Positions 1-9,181 are shown, counted from the stretch's first letter. The stretch is 64,000 nt of DNA from JAPPHA01 sp963664045 (GCA_963664045.2 CAXXGT010000013.1:124001-188000), one strand, 5' to 3'. Notes: generated by a model not told the origin, from the letters alone. Translations and numbers: made by a program.

Positions 1-109
1 ATGGCATCGGCGGTGATGGTGCGGCCGCTGATGTCGGGCAGCATGTCGAGCAGGGGGATGGCTGTGCCGATTTCGTTGGTGCGTTTCTCCTCGTCGTCCG
101 CCCCCGGCC

Positions 110-1243
110 TCATTCCGACTTTTTTTTGGCGTAGGATTTCCTGCTGTCGTGGCCGACAACGCCCATGACATGGGTCTGCACGCCATCGGCATCGACGGCG
201 CCGCGCATGGTCTTGCCGTCGATGGCCAGGGCACTGTCGGGGCCGCCGTGGTCTTCGTTCCATTGCCGCAGGGCGGCGTCGAACTGGTCCGGGCACACCC
301 GGACCAGCACGTCGCGGATGATCGTCCTGCTCGGCGGGATGTACCGGCCCTGGTCGAAGCGCGGCCTGAAATACGCCAGAACCGCCTGGCTCTGGTCCTC
401 GACCCACTCCGAGATCTCCTTGTAGCCGCGCATGCCGGCGAGTGTCGCGGCGGTGGCGAGCGAGAGCACCGATGGCAGGGCGTGCCGCCGCCCCTGCCTG
501 CGTCGCGGATCCTCCACCTGCCGGAAGTAATCGGGCAGGGAGCGCATCTGCGCAGCGGTGAGTGTCATCTTCGGAACTCCCTTGTGCAGGCCGGGATCAA
601 GGTGGGCCGTCCTCAGCCGGCGGCGCGCATCCCGGCGCAGTGGATAGAGAAAGACAAGCTTGGGCCGGTCGTGGGTGATGTAGCCGCTGCCCAGGCGGCC
701 GAAGCCCCGGGTGTGCCCGACACAGAGCCAGTTGGCGGCGCGGTAGACCGTGCCCCGGTGATGAGCAGGATCCACGAACGTCTCCATGAGTAGGACTTCG
801 TGGCCGAAGCGGAGCGGCCAGTCCCGCACCAGGCGCCGTGCGCACAGCGACAGCACCCGTGAGCCGAGGTTCGGCACCCCGCCGGGCAGAACCAGGAACC
901 GCGAATTGTTGGTGACAAGGTGAAGGCGGCTGAACTGGCTGCCACGCTCCCAGCCGATCCAGTCATCCCGCGCCGCGCAGAGCAACGCAGATGCCGAAAA
1001 CATCGCCAGCGCCAGCCAGCGTCCCCCACAGTGGGCGACATAGCGTATGGTCTCGCCTCTCGGCTGGGCGTCGCCGAGGAAATGATGCTCCTGCATCAAG
1101 GCGCGAAAGCGGGCCTCGTCCACCTTCGTCACCATCTCCAATGACACTTGGGAAAGATCCACCACGCTTTCGATCCATACCGCCTTGCCGCGAATCACCC
1201 ATGGCTGACTGTAGACCGGTGCTGCGGGAGAGTCCACTCCCAA
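110..1243 (-). CDS. DUF4338 (DruA-like) domain fused to ISAs1-type transposase, frameshifted at A8
   Basis: About residues 45-215 match DUF4338, the family of Druantia protein DruA. Visible markers are HHFLGD, DDWIGW, VTNNSRFLVLPG, METFVDP and the YRAANW block. About residues 225-377 are the N-terminal half of an ISAs1 transposase (YFRQVEDPRRRQGRRH, GMRGYKEISEW, and AIDGKTMRGA with the first catalytic Asp). The frame ends in KSYAKKKSE, but the next frame continues the transposase to the window edge. The switch falls on a run of eight A, so it may be programmed -1 frameshifting or an inactivating slip. The start is uncertain: TTG at 1243 is the longest, and an internal ATG (MVTKVDEARF) is the alternative. 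Unlike the other two DUF4338 copies here, this one lacks the N-terminal LAR-W-NGEL subdomain. Confidence 0.75.
   Translation of the reverse strand: MGVDSPAAPVYSQPWVIRGKAVWIESVVDLSQVSLEMVTKVDEARFRALMQEHHFLGDAQPRGETIRYVAHCGGRWLALAMFSASALLCAARDDWIGWERGSQFSRLHLVTNNSRFLVLPGGVPNLGSRVLSLCARRLVRDWPLRFGHEVLLMETFVDPAHHRGTVYRAANWLCVGHTRGFGRLGSGYITHDRPKLVFLYPLRRDARRRLRTAHLDPGLHKGVPKMTLTAAQMRSLPDYFRQVEDPRRRQGRRHALPSVLSLATAATLAGMRGYKEISEWVEDQSQAVLAYFRPRFDQGRYIPPSRTIIRDVLVRVCPDQFDAALRQWNEDHGGPDSALAIDGKTMRGAVDADGVQTHVMGVVGHDSRKSYAKKKSE
119..127 (-). other. Candidate -1 slippery site in the ISAs1 transposase
   Basis: On the minus strand the run AAAAAAAAG is phased so that A_AAA_AAG is a canonical bacterial -1 slippery heptamer in the reading frame. 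A one-base backward slip gives KKKVGMRPGADDEEKRTNE and rejoins the transposase frame, which stays open to base 1. Loss of one A from an original A9 would look the same. Confidence 0.5.
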
Positions 1244-1422
1244 TAGTCATGTCAATGCAGGTAAAGAAAAAAATCCGGAGAACGGATTTGCCTTGCCAGT
1301 GGCGGCGTTTGACATTCCAATCGCATTGGGATAGCGATACGTTGATATGCAATTTGTCAACCGGAGGCCGTGGTTATGGCTGCCCTGACTGAGCAAGGTC
1401 GCAGCGGGATGCGGAAATTCGG

Positions 1423-2589
1423 GTGGCCGGTGTGCTGAGCACTCCCACGGCATATGTTGATGGCTACTCCAAAGCGCGTGCCGTCGACCGGGAGACCGCC
1501 GACGATTACATCCGGCACACCACAATCGGCGACCCCGAGGTCGACGGAATCATGGAGGAACTCTCCTCGATTCCGCCCGCCGAACTGCACCGCTTCATCG
1601 CAGCCGGCCTGGAGCAGCAGGAAGAGGTGCTGCGCGGGGCGCCACGGATCCTGCGCGATTTCATCGAGTCCCTTGATGATCCTCCGCCTTGGCTCGACTA
1701 CGACTCTTTCCGCCCGGGAATTCGCGCCTTTCACGCAAACGTGGACCTCATGCTCGTCGCGTTCGTCACGGGAGTGCTGGTAGAGGGCTTTTCGACACTG
1801 ATTGCCAAGTCTTTCAGTATCACTGAACGCGTGTCTTTGACCAAGAGACGCCTGCAGCAGAACAACCGCCACATGATGGACGTCTTCTTTCCCGGCGGTA
1901 TGTACAGGGAAAACGACGGCTGGAAGCTCTCCGTACGCATTCGCTTCATTCACGCCCGGATCAGGGCCCTGCTGAACAAATCGGAGGAGTGGGAGCATGA
2001 AAACTGGGGCACGCCGGTAAGCGCGGCGCACTTGGGTTTTGCCATCTCCGTTTTTTCCAAGCGTCTGTTGGAATACTCGGTGCAGGTGGGCGGCAAGTTC
2101 AACGAAGAAGAAAGCGAAAGTGTTATGGCTATCTGGCGCTACGCGGGTTATCTCATGGGGATACCAGAATCCATCCTCTATGCCACAACTGCGGAAGCGG
2201 AAAAGATATACAAGATCAGCTATTTATGCGAACCACCACCGGACTCTACTTCGATAACGGTGGCGAACGGTTTGATCAAGGCCATTCCGTCGGTTGCCGA
2301 TGTGACCGATCCGACCGAAGAGAAAAAGTTGATAGGGTTGGCTTACCGTCTTTCACGAGCGCTCATCGGAAACCAACTCGCCAACCACTTCCAGTTCCCA
2401 AAAGAATCTACGATTGGAACTTTGTTTTCTTTCCGGATGAAGCAGCGCATTCAGAGAATGCTGAAGGGCGGACAATTGGTCAGGTCTGACAATTTTAGCC
2501 AGCTTCTCCAAATCTCAGTTTATGACGAGCGCGGCTTAAGTTACAAGATGCCCGATCATGTAAAACACTCGATGTCGAACCCGTGGTAA
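1423..2589 (+). CDS. MpaB/DUF2236-family oxygenase-like protein
   Basis: This 388-residue protein resembles the DUF2236 family, which includes fungal MpaB and the rubber oxygenase Lcp; these are haem-binding oxygenases. Visible features are the region from IRAFHANVDLMLVAFVTGVL to STLIAKSF, then RLQQNNRHMMDVFFPGGM, and RFIHARIRALL followed by WGTPVSAAHLGFAISVFS, the usual helical core with candidate haem-ligand His residues. No signal peptide is evident. The GTG start is used because the frame has a stop at 1390-1392 and no earlier ATG. An RND exporter follows about 120 bp downstream on the same strand, so the pair may modify and export a hydrophobic substrate; that link is inference. Confidence 0.6.
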   Translation: MAGVLSTPTAYVDGYSKARAVDRETADDYIRHTTIGDPEVDGIMEELSSIPPAELHRFIAAGLEQQEEVLRGAPRILRDFIESLDDPPPWLDYDSFRPGIRAFHANVDLMLVAFVTGVLVEGFSTLIAKSFSITERVSLTKRRLQQNNRHMMDVFFPGGMYRENDGWKLSVRIRFIHARIRALLNKSEEWEHENWGTPVSAAHLGFAISVFSKRLLEYSVQVGGKFNEEESESVMAIWRYAGYLMGIPESILYATTAEAEKIYKISYLCEPPPDSTSITVANGLIKAIPSVADVTDPTEEKKLIGLAYRLSRALIGNQLANHFQFPKESTIGTLFSFRMKQRIQRMLKGGQLVRSDNFSQLLQISVYDERGLSYKMPDHVKHSMSNPW

Positions 2590-2710
2590 GTGTTGCTTGC
2601 AGCGAGGTGCGTTCGCCTACATCCGGTTGACAAGAAGAAAAGAGCGGGCCCGCTTCAACGAAGGCAGATGCGGTTAGAATCACAACAGTGGCTTGTGTTT
2701 TCGGCGAGCG

Positions 2711-5008
2711 ATGGTGAAGACTATGCCCTCTCTGCGACTGTATGCCGACGTTGTTCTGCGTTATCGGTGGCTAGTTCTTGTGCTTGCCATGCTCGTAATG
2801 ATAGCGGCAACGGCTGGTGCCGGATTTATCGGCGTCACCAATGATTTCCGCAGTCTGTTCGATGACGACAACCCGCAATTGGTTGCGTTCGATGCGTTTG
2901 AGGACACCTACAGCGCATCCAATACCGCCCTGATTGCCGTTGCGCCCAAAGAGGGTAGCGTGTTCACTCGCGAGACGCTTGGGGCCATTCAGGAACTAAC
3001 CGAAACAGCGTGGCGCGCGCCGCATTCAATCCGGGTTGACTCGCTCACCAATTATTCCCACAGCGAAGCGCGCGAAGATGAACTCATCGTACGGCCACTG
3101 GTCGAGGACGCACATGCACTCGAAGGCTCCGACCTGGCACGGATCAGAAATATCGCTCTGAACGCTGCCGATGTTGCCGGCCGTTTGGTTTCGCACGACG
3201 GAAGGGTGGCCGGACTGGTGATCAGTTTTGCCCTGCCCGACAATCAGGATGCAGCGGTAATCGAGATCACCGATTATCTCTACGACCTACTCGAAAAGGC
3301 CCGTGTCGGCCATCCCGATATCACCTATTACCTGACTGGCAAAATCCCCCTGGACCGCGCATTCGCCGACGCCACGAAGGACGATCTCGAAACTCTTGCA
3401 CCGATAGTGTTTCTGATCATCATGATTGCTGCGGCTGTCCTCCTGCGCTCGGTATTCGGCACGGCAGCGATCGTCGTGGTACTCGTATTCGTCATCGGCA
3501 CCACGGTGGGTTTCGCAGGCTGGCTCGGGACGGTGTTCAATCCCGCAAATTCCGGCGTACCGATCATTGTCATGACTGTCGCTGTGGCGCACTCGGTCCA
3601 CATTATAGCGACCGCCGTGTCGGGCATGGGTCAGGGTCTGGATCGGAATGCGGCGATTGCCAAATCAATTCGGATCAACGCCTGGCCGGTGTTCCTGACC
3701 TCTCTCACAACCGCCATCGGCTTTCTGAGCCTCAACAGCTCGGATTCACCGCCATTCCGCATCCTCGGAAATCTTGTGGCGTTTGGTGTGCTGTGCGCCT
3801 TCGTCTATTCGATGACGCTTCTTCCGGCGCTATTGTCGATTCTACCTATGCGCGCCCGACAGGAACGCAGCGACCGGCCCACTTTCTTCGAGCGCTTCGG
3901 CGAATTTGTCGTTGCACGCCGGACGGAGTTGCTTTGGTGTACCGCCCTTGTGGCGGTTGTACTGGTCACTGGCATTCCCCGAATCGAGTTATCCGACAAC
4001 TGGACGCAGTATCTTGGCGAACGATACCAGTTTCGACAAGATACGGACTTCGTTGTCGACAATCTGACCGGCATGGAGACGCTTGAATACTCGCTGAAGT
4101 CGGGACACGAAGGCGGTATCACCGCTCCCGTTTATTTGCACAAAGTCGAGTCTCTTGCCCAATGGTTCCAGACTCAACCGGAAGTTTCCCATGTTCAGAC
4201 TTTTTCCGATATCATGAAGCGCCTGAACATGAACATGCACGACGACGATCCGGCCTTTTACCGGTTGCCTGAAGATCCCGAACTTTCCGCACAGTATCTG
4301 CTGCTATACGAACTGTCTCTACCCTTTGGCAGCGATCTCAACAACCGTATGGATGTCGCCAAGTCCGCGACTCGCATGACTGTCGTTCTCCGCAGCCTCA
4401 CATCCCGACAGCAGCGCGAACTCGATGCACGCGCCCAGGCATGGATCCGTGCAGAGGCGCCGGGCCTGGCGACCGAGGCAACGGGTGTCAGCATCGTCTT
4501 CGCCCACCTGACCCAACGAAATATCAAGAGCATGCTCACCGGCACAATCATTGCCATGGCTCTCATTTCAGTGATCCTGACCCTTGTATTCCGGAGCGTG
4601 CGCCTCGGTTTGGTCAGTCTCGTGCCCAATTTCATTCCTGCGGCCATGGCTTTCGGCCTTTGGGGCCATCTGGTCGGCAACGTGGGCCTAGCCGGCTCGG
4701 TGGTTACTGCAATCGCGTTCGGCATCGTCGTCGACGATACGATCCATTTTCTGACCAAATATCTCAAGGCACGCCGCGAGGGGCTTGCCGGGACTGAAGC
4801 CGTACTCACTACCTTCCGCACTGTGGGTCATGCGTTATGGACCACAACCGCCGTATTGTGTCTCGGCTTCCTTGTGTTTGCTACATCGGGATTCGAACTG
4901 AGTTGGGCGCTCGGCCTCCTGGTCACGATCACGCTTGTCTTCGCGTTGCTCGCCGATTTCCTGCTTCTCCCGCCGCTGCTGATGGCTATCGACCAGAGAA
5001 AGATCTGA
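2711..5008 (+). CDS. RND superfamily (MMPL/HAE3-type) exporter
   Basis: This inner-membrane exporter of the RND/MMPL group has the duplicated layout of the family. An N-terminal membrane helix (YRWLVLVLAMLVMIAATAG) is followed by a large periplasmic loop and a block of membrane helices starting near LETLAPIVFLIIMIAAAV. A second helix near TELLWCTALVAVVLV, another loop and a final helix block from MLTGTIIAMALISVILTLVF complete it. The acidic motif GIVVDDTIHFLTKYL near residue 675 is the proton-relay signature, and the first half has MTVAVAHSVHIIATAV at the equivalent place. Length (about 765 residues) suits HAE3 or hopanoid-type exporters. The start could be TTG 2693, ATG 2711 or ATG 2723. The substrate cannot be told from sequence. 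Confidence 0.8.
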   Translation: MVKTMPSLRLYADVVLRYRWLVLVLAMLVMIAATAGAGFIGVTNDFRSLFDDDNPQLVAFDAFEDTYSASNTALIAVAPKEGSVFTRETLGAIQELTETAWRAPHSIRVDSLTNYSHSEAREDELIVRPLVEDAHALEGSDLARIRNIALNAADVAGRLVSHDGRVAGLVISFALPDNQDAAVIEITDYLYDLLEKARVGHPDITYYLTGKIPLDRAFADATKDDLETLAPIVFLIIMIAAAVLLRSVFGTAAIVVVLVFVIGTTVGFAGWLGTVFNPANSGVPIIVMTVAVAHSVHIIATAVSGMGQGLDRNAAIAKSIRINAWPVFLTSLTTAIGFLSLNSSDSPPFRILGNLVAFGVLCAFVYSMTLLPALLSILPMRARQERSDRPTFFERFGEFVVARRTELLWCTALVAVVLVTGIPRIELSDNWTQYLGERYQFRQDTDFVVDNLTGMETLEYSLKSGHEGGITAPVYLHKVESLAQWFQTQPEVSHVQTFSDIMKRLNMNMHDDDPAFYRLPEDPELSAQYLLLYELSLPFGSDLNNRMDVAKSATRMTVVLRSLTSRQQRELDARAQAWIRAEAPGLATEATGVSIVFAHLTQRNIKSMLTGTIIAMALISVILTLVFRSVRLGLVSLVPNFIPAAMAFGLWGHLVGNVGLAGSVVTAIAFGIVVDDTIHFLTKYLKARREGLAGTEAVLTTFRTVGHALWTTTAVLCLGFLVFATSGFELSWALGLLVTITLVFALLADFLLLPPLLMAIDQRKI

Positions 5009-5063
5009 TCCTCGCCTGTCGCACCCGATGCACAGTAACGGTATTTCTCTTTTGTTTGAACTT

Positions 5064-5080
5064 CTCGAAAAATTTTCGAG
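5064..5080. repeat. 17-bp perfect palindrome downstream of exporter gene
   Basis: CTCGAAAAATTTTCGAG, with arms CTCGAAAA/TTTTCGAG around one A, lies about 55 bp after the exporter stop. It could be a weak terminator hairpin or a protein-binding palindrome. There is no strong U tract after it. Confidence 0.4.
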
Positions 5081-5905
5081 TTGAGCCTCCGATGAACAGG
5101 GATGGATATTTGGGCGGTCATGTGCACGCCCGTGAATGGCCTAAACGGACCGAAGCTGCATATATGGACATCTTGAAGAACACACAGCGAACTGATCGCG
5201 TGTTTTGGAAGTAGCCTTCGTGATCCTCTTTCGCGATTGATGGTGCTCCAGCATGGTTTGTGGCAACTCCCGCTCGGCGGTACCGTCCATTGACCCCCAG
5301 CTCTTTGGTGCTTTCGAGAGAGGCCCGTCTTTCCACGGATGTACTCTTCGCAAACGCGGGCGACCTCACCGTGTTCCGGGAGGTCAGACAAAAAAATTCG
5401 ACCTGTCCGTGAGCCAGACCCAAACCTTGCAGCAAACCGGGATATTGAGGGCTGCAAACGCGCGAGCCGGATCCAAGAATCGATCCATTTCGATAAGTTC
5501 GTTAGGGTGTGGATTCTGTATGGATTCTGTATGGCGGATTGCGCTCTTTTTAATGCCTTGTAATTGCGCATTTATTTTGCTGCCTGATCGGCGGTGATCT
5601 CCGATTTCACGGGTTTTCGCGAAAAAACGCTGGACGAGCCGCAGTTTTTCCATTTCCCGGTGATTTCCACTGAATTCCTGGCTTCGGGGTGGGCGAGGAA
5701 AAGTGCTCCAACACAAGATGCACCGCGCTGCACAGTGTGATTCGTTCTCACTGCGTCAGAGGTCAGAAAATCGCGCCATACGGGAATCACTCCCGTTCGC
5801 TAGTGTCAAATTGCGATTTTTCCAATAATCGCATGTCGTGACTGACTACGATTTACAAGGAGCCTTTTGCGTTGTGGTTACTCGGCTGGGCGAGGGAAAA
5901 TGTGA
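5081..5905. other. Non-coding or decayed stretch
   Basis: I recognise no gene here. Short open frames exist on both strands but none resembles a known family. An 11-bp motif (TGGATTCTGTA) is repeated in tandem near 5513-5534. The stretch separates the exporter from the racemase-like fragment and may hold decayed sequence or the promoter of the catabolic cluster. Confidence 0.4.
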
Positions 5906-6237
5906 ATGTGCGGCATAAATCGGATCGTCGGGTTTCTCTCCGCCCCGGATTGGCTGGATCCGGCGCCGGATGAGTTTCGTGTCCTGACGAATGGTCAAGT
6001 CGCTGTCCAGCAGACATTTTTTGACCCCCCGCGCTTCGACTACACAACCGGGAACATCGCAAAGTGCGAACCCCAGCTGACCCACGGGGCACGACATTTT
6101 GCGTCGGCTGGCTGTTCGTTGATTGCAAGCCCGGCCACGCCTTTCGGGTTGATCGGGCACCGGAGAATTTCGGAGGCCCGGGCGCGCCTGATCCGCATCA
6201 GTCAGGCGGTCGGCGTGGACTGCATCTCCTCGATTAC
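5906..6237 (+). pseudogene. Asp/Glu racemase / maleate isomerase-like gene, 5' fragment
   Basis: The frame begins MCGINRIVGFLSAPDWLD and continues through VAVQQTFFDPPRFDY and FASAGCSLIASPATPFGLIG to AVGVDCISSIT. That is the N-terminal half of the Asp/Glu racemase superfamily (maleate cis-trans isomerase, arylmalonate decarboxylase and relatives), with a catalytic-type Cys in AGCSLI. The gene is cut at 6237 by an IS flanked by the 9-bp repeat CTCGATTAC. It resumes at 10832, where removing one copy of the repeat gives an in-frame join (ISSIT-AILDILEAW). The ATG follows a GAGGG sequence. The product may have been an isomerase or decarboxylase of an organic acid in the downstream catabolic cluster. 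Confidence 0.65.
6229..6237. repeat. Target site duplication, left copy (CTCGATTAC)
   Basis: This 9-bp sequence is repeated exactly at 10823-10831, on the other side of the 6238-10822 element. Confidence 0.85.
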
Positions 6238-6248
6238 CAGCAGTTCTC

Positions 6249-6282
6249 GTAAGCGTTCGGCGAAGGCGTGATGTTGTTGTCT
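6249..6282 (+). repeat. IS66 terminal inverted repeat, left
   Basis: 34 bp starting GTAAGCGTTCGGCGAAGG, identical to the reverse complement of 9148-9181. Confidence 0.93.
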
Positions 6283-6287
6283 GTTGT

Positions 6288-7181
6288 CTATTGATTGAGG
6301 ATTCTTTTCCAGTCTTTTCTGAGCGGGCAGAGCCAGATGTCTTTCCTGGGCTTTGCGAATTCATTCTTTCTGTCGTATTTGCCCCGCCCCTTTGTTGTTC
6401 CGACATGGATCCATCCGGACGCCTTGTAGGTGATCCCTGAGAAGCGCGGGGTTTCGACGAAGGTTTCCATCAGGACCGGGGAGATGTTGTGGTGGCTTTG
6501 CCAGTCCTTCGGCAGTTGGCGCCGCGCCCGGGAGAGGATGTGGGAGGCGAGACCTGGAATCCGGATCCATGGCATGATGAGATATCGGGCATTGTTGATC
6601 ACGCGGTACAGGTTCCGCTCCCGGACTTCCGGAGACCATCCGATGAAGGCATCGCGGGGTGCGGTCTTCCATGCGGCGGCCGAGAAGCCGAGCATGGCCA
6701 GCGGCCGGCCCTCCCGGTCCTGGACCGCATAGCGCATCTGTGCACCGATGAGGGGCGTGTAACCGAGGTAGTGCCAGCGGGCGATGAAGCCGTTCCAGGC
6801 GACACTGGCGGCACGGCCGGCGCCGGTGACCCTGACCAGGCGGACCGGGCGCACCGCGTCCAGGGTCTCCGGCATCGGCGTCTGCGGCGGGTCGGTTTCC
6901 GGGCCGAACTCCGGAACCCGCCGCGGCCGCGGTCCGTGTCGCGGCGGCGGCAGTGTGATGATCCCGTCCCGGTGCATCCTCAGCATGGTGAGCCGGGCCA
7001 TCATGGCCCTGAGTTCGCCGTCGGGCTTGACCCAGCCGATGGCGCGGCAGAACGCGCGCGCCAGCCCGGCACGGGTCTGTTGCGGGGAGGCCGCGATCAG
7101 GTCCCGCATCAGCGCCATCTCGCCGGTGGTGAAGTCACGCCCGTGGTAACGGCACGCGATCGTGGTGTTGTCCGCGGTCAT
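6288..7181 (-). CDS. DUF4338 (DruA-like) protein encoded inside an IS66
   Basis: This 297-residue protein has the full DUF4338 layout. The N-terminal subdomain (RAGLARAFCRAIGW, PDGELRAMMARLTMLRM, IITLPPPRHG) is followed by the core: RWHYLGYTP, FIGWSPEVR, VINNARYLIMPW, GLASHILSRA, METFVET and YKASGWIHVG. The same core motifs occur in the ISAs1 and IS4 fusions in this window. DUF4338 is the family of DruA, a Druantia antiphage protein whose biochemical role I do not know. The start is the ATG at 7181 overlapping the tnpC stop as ATGA, which implies translational coupling. The gene lies between the exact IS ends, so it moves with the element. Confidence 0.85.
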   Translation of the reverse strand: MTADNTTIACRYHGRDFTTGEMALMRDLIAASPQQTRAGLARAFCRAIGWVKPDGELRAMMARLTMLRMHRDGIITLPPPRHGPRPRRVPEFGPETDPPQTPMPETLDAVRPVRLVRVTGAGRAASVAWNGFIARWHYLGYTPLIGAQMRYAVQDREGRPLAMLGFSAAAWKTAPRDAFIGWSPEVRERNLYRVINNARYLIMPWIRIPGLASHILSRARRQLPKDWQSHHNISPVLMETFVETPRFSGITYKASGWIHVGTTKGRGKYDRKNEFAKPRKDIWLCPLRKDWKRILNQ

Positions 7182-9070
7182 TGCGTGGCCTTGAGTTGTC
7201 GGCGCCTGTCTTCGTCCATCGACCATGGCAGCCAGGGTGAGAGGTCGTCCGGAGGCTGGCCGCCGTTGCCCGCGCAGGCCGAGAGCCAGTCGTCGAGCCA
7301 CGTGCGGACATCGATCCCGTTCATCCGCAGGGTCTCGATGATCCCGTACATCATGGCGGAGTACCGGGCGCCTTCCAGGCTGTCGGAGCCGAACGACAGC
7401 TTCCGCCCGATCACGGGACCGCGCTGGATTCTTTCAGGCAAATTGTTGTCCATGGGAATGTCCGGCCTGTCGACGAACACGCAGAGCCCGCCGCGATGCC
7501 GCACCAGCGAGTTGAGCGCCTTCGCTCGCCGGTCCGAACCGGCAGGCCCCGCGCGTTCCGTCTCCGCGAGGGCGAACAGCTTGTCGACCGCGCGTTGCAG
7601 TTGACGATGTGCAATCCCGAACTTTCGCGACTGCTGATCCATCCCCGCTTCCGGGTCGTAGTGTTTCAGCCGGACCCTGTTCAGGTGGAATAGTTTCCCG
7701 ATCCGGTCCAGCCACCGGTTCTCCCATGCCTCCAGGGCGTCATTGCCGGCCGCGGCCTCGATGAATTTGCGGCGAACATGGACCCAGCACCAGGCCAGGA
7801 TCAGGATGCCGCCGAGAACGCGCGCGAGTTTCTTGTAGGCCGAGTAGGCGTCACAAACCAGGACCGTGCCGGCACCGACGCCGGCGAACAGCTTGCCGGC
7901 CGCCTCGGCATTGCGCCGCGCGTCCACCTGGAACCACACCGCATCCCGGGAGACCGCACACCACAGCCAGGCCCGGCTGGTGCCACGGATGGCCTTGAGG
8001 GATTGAACCCGCCAGCCGGTTTCGTCGCCCTGAAGCACCGAGGCCGCTTTCAGGTGGGCGAGGATCGCCTGCGACAGCGGGTCGAACAACGGCATCAGCC
8101 TGTGAATGCTGTCGCCCAGGGTCCCGGCCGAGATGGGCACCCCCTGGTCACGCATCCATGCCGCGACCCGGTTCAGCGGACGGTGGAAGGCGTAACGCTC
8201 GAGCAGGAAACAGACCCAGAAGCTGATCCCATAGGAGGAGCCGGGAAACAGCCGGGGAACCGGTGGCGCCACCACCTCCTTCGGCGCCGACGCACAGCTG
8301 CAGGTGCGCCGCCAGCGGTTGCGGTGGATGGTCCGGACATGCGCCCGGACCTCGACCTCGATGGTCTCGGAGTCATGGCTGCCGTTCTTCACGTAAGGCA
8401 GGCCGCAGCAGGGACAGACACGCTCCTCCTCCGGCGGGTCGTGAACCTCGGGTTTGCGCTCCATGTCAGGACGCGGTGTCCGGCCGTGCCCGGGCTTGTC
8501 CGCCTGCTGGCCACGTTTCCGGCCGCTGCCGGATCCGGACTTCTCCTTCTTCTCGCTCTTGCGGCCGAAGCGGGCCTTCGCATGGGTCTCACGCGCCGCG
8601 CGGAGCCTCTCGTTCTCCGCCCCGAGTTCCTTCAATTCCTCCGCCTGCCGCGCAATCACGGCCTTCAGTCGGGAAATCTCCTTGCGCAAACCCGTCATCG
8701 AGTGGCGGCCACACTCGATGGCGGCGGCGTTCAGAAGCCCCTGCAACCGCGCGACCTCCTTCTCCAGCCCGCGCACATTCTTCGTACTCCGGCTCCGGTG
8801 CAGTTCCTTCAGGTCCGCACGCGCCGCCGCAAGCTTCTCGCGATTGCGCGCGAAAACCGAACGAAGGACGTTGAGGTCGCAGCGCGCACGGACCGACTCC
8901 CGCCTCCAGTCCTCGGCACGGGCTTCCGATGCCCCGAGTTCGCCTTCCAGTTCCGCGATCCTCGCCTCCGCCGCCTCCGAACGTGCACGCTCCCGTGCGT
9001 ACAGACGCTCCCAATCCTCCCCAGACCGAGCCGGCGGAACGACGGAAACAGAAACTCCGGAACTCAACAT
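7178..9070 (-). CDS. tnpC: IS66-family transposase TnpC
   Basis: A 630-residue transposase. The N-terminal 150 residues form a coiled coil rich in Glu, Arg and Ala (a leucine-zipper-like region). A basic linker (KARFGRKSEKKEK) leads to a zinc-binding motif (CPCCGLPYVKN) and the IS66 catalytic domain: VLQGDETGWRV with the first catalytic Asp, LVCDAYSAYKKL with the second, and DNNLPERIQRGPVIGRK near the C-terminus with the catalytic Glu region. It is one intact frame. Its stop overlaps the start of the DUF4338 gene by ATGA. It belongs to the single-ORF type of IS66 transposase. Confidence 0.92.
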   Translation of the reverse strand: MLSSGVSVSVVPPARSGEDWERLYARERARSEAAEARIAELEGELGASEARAEDWRRESVRARCDLNVLRSVFARNREKLAAARADLKELHRSRSTKNVRGLEKEVARLQGLLNAAAIECGRHSMTGLRKEISRLKAVIARQAEELKELGAENERLRAARETHAKARFGRKSEKKEKSGSGSGRKRGQQADKPGHGRTPRPDMERKPEVHDPPEEERVCPCCGLPYVKNGSHDSETIEVEVRAHVRTIHRNRWRRTCSCASAPKEVVAPPVPRLFPGSSYGISFWVCFLLERYAFHRPLNRVAAWMRDQGVPISAGTLGDSIHRLMPLFDPLSQAILAHLKAASVLQGDETGWRVQSLKAIRGTSRAWLWCAVSRDAVWFQVDARRNAEAAGKLFAGVGAGTVLVCDAYSAYKKLARVLGGILILAWCWVHVRRKFIEAAAGNDALEAWENRWLDRIGKLFHLNRVRLKHYDPEAGMDQQSRKFGIAHRQLQRAVDKLFALAETERAGPAGSDRRAKALNSLVRHRGGLCVFVDRPDIPMDNNLPERIQRGPVIGRKLSFGSDSLEGARYSAMMYGIIETLRMNGIDVRTWLDDWLSACAGNGGQPPDDLSPWLPWSMDEDRRRQLKATQ

Positions 9071-9147
9071 GAAACCGGATTAACAGATATCCGGTCTTGT
9101 AGCCAGTGGAAAATTCAACCCCGAAAAAAAGGTCACCAAACGCCGAT

Positions 9148-9181
9148 AGACAACAACATCACGCCTTCGCCGAACGCTTAC
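9148..9181 (-). repeat. IS66 terminal inverted repeat, right
   Basis: Identical in reverse complement to 6249-6282. The 8-bp duplication CAGTTCTC follows at 9182-9189. Confidence 0.93.

Larger units (their letters stand above)
1..1243 (-). mobile_element. Partial ISAs1-family element with DUF4338 module
   Basis: This is the 5' part of an insertion sequence read on the minus strand. It is defined by its ISAs1-type transposase gene and continues beyond the left edge of the window. Bases 1-118, read on the minus strand in the frame one base back from the main ORF, still encode transposase sequence (KRTNEIGTAIPLLDMLPD, then ISGRTITADA). The coding region therefore extends past the apparent stop near 110. 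I could not identify the terminal inverted repeat near 1243 because the partner end is outside the window. Confidence 0.75.
6249..9181 (-). mobile_element. IS66-family element carrying a DUF4338 gene
   Basis: This is a complete 2933-bp IS66-type element. Its terminal inverted repeats are identical over at least 34 bp (6249-6282 and 9148-9181) and start with GTAAGCG, as usual for IS66. It is flanked by a perfect 8-bp duplication, CAGTTCTC, at 6241-6248 and 9182-9189. It has only two genes: tnpC and, overlapping its stop, a DUF4338 gene. tnpA and tnpB are absent, as in the ISBst12-like subgroup. Perfect repeats suggest recent insertion. Confidence 0.93.

Noticed and set aside
5118..5716. Minus-strand frames downstream of the exporter
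   Set aside because: None shows recognisable domains, codon pattern or a good ribosome binding site, so I left the region as non-coding.
110..7181. A complete Druantia defence system
   Set aside because: Only the DruA-like domain is present. No DruE helicase or other Druantia genes are nearby, and every copy lies inside an IS.
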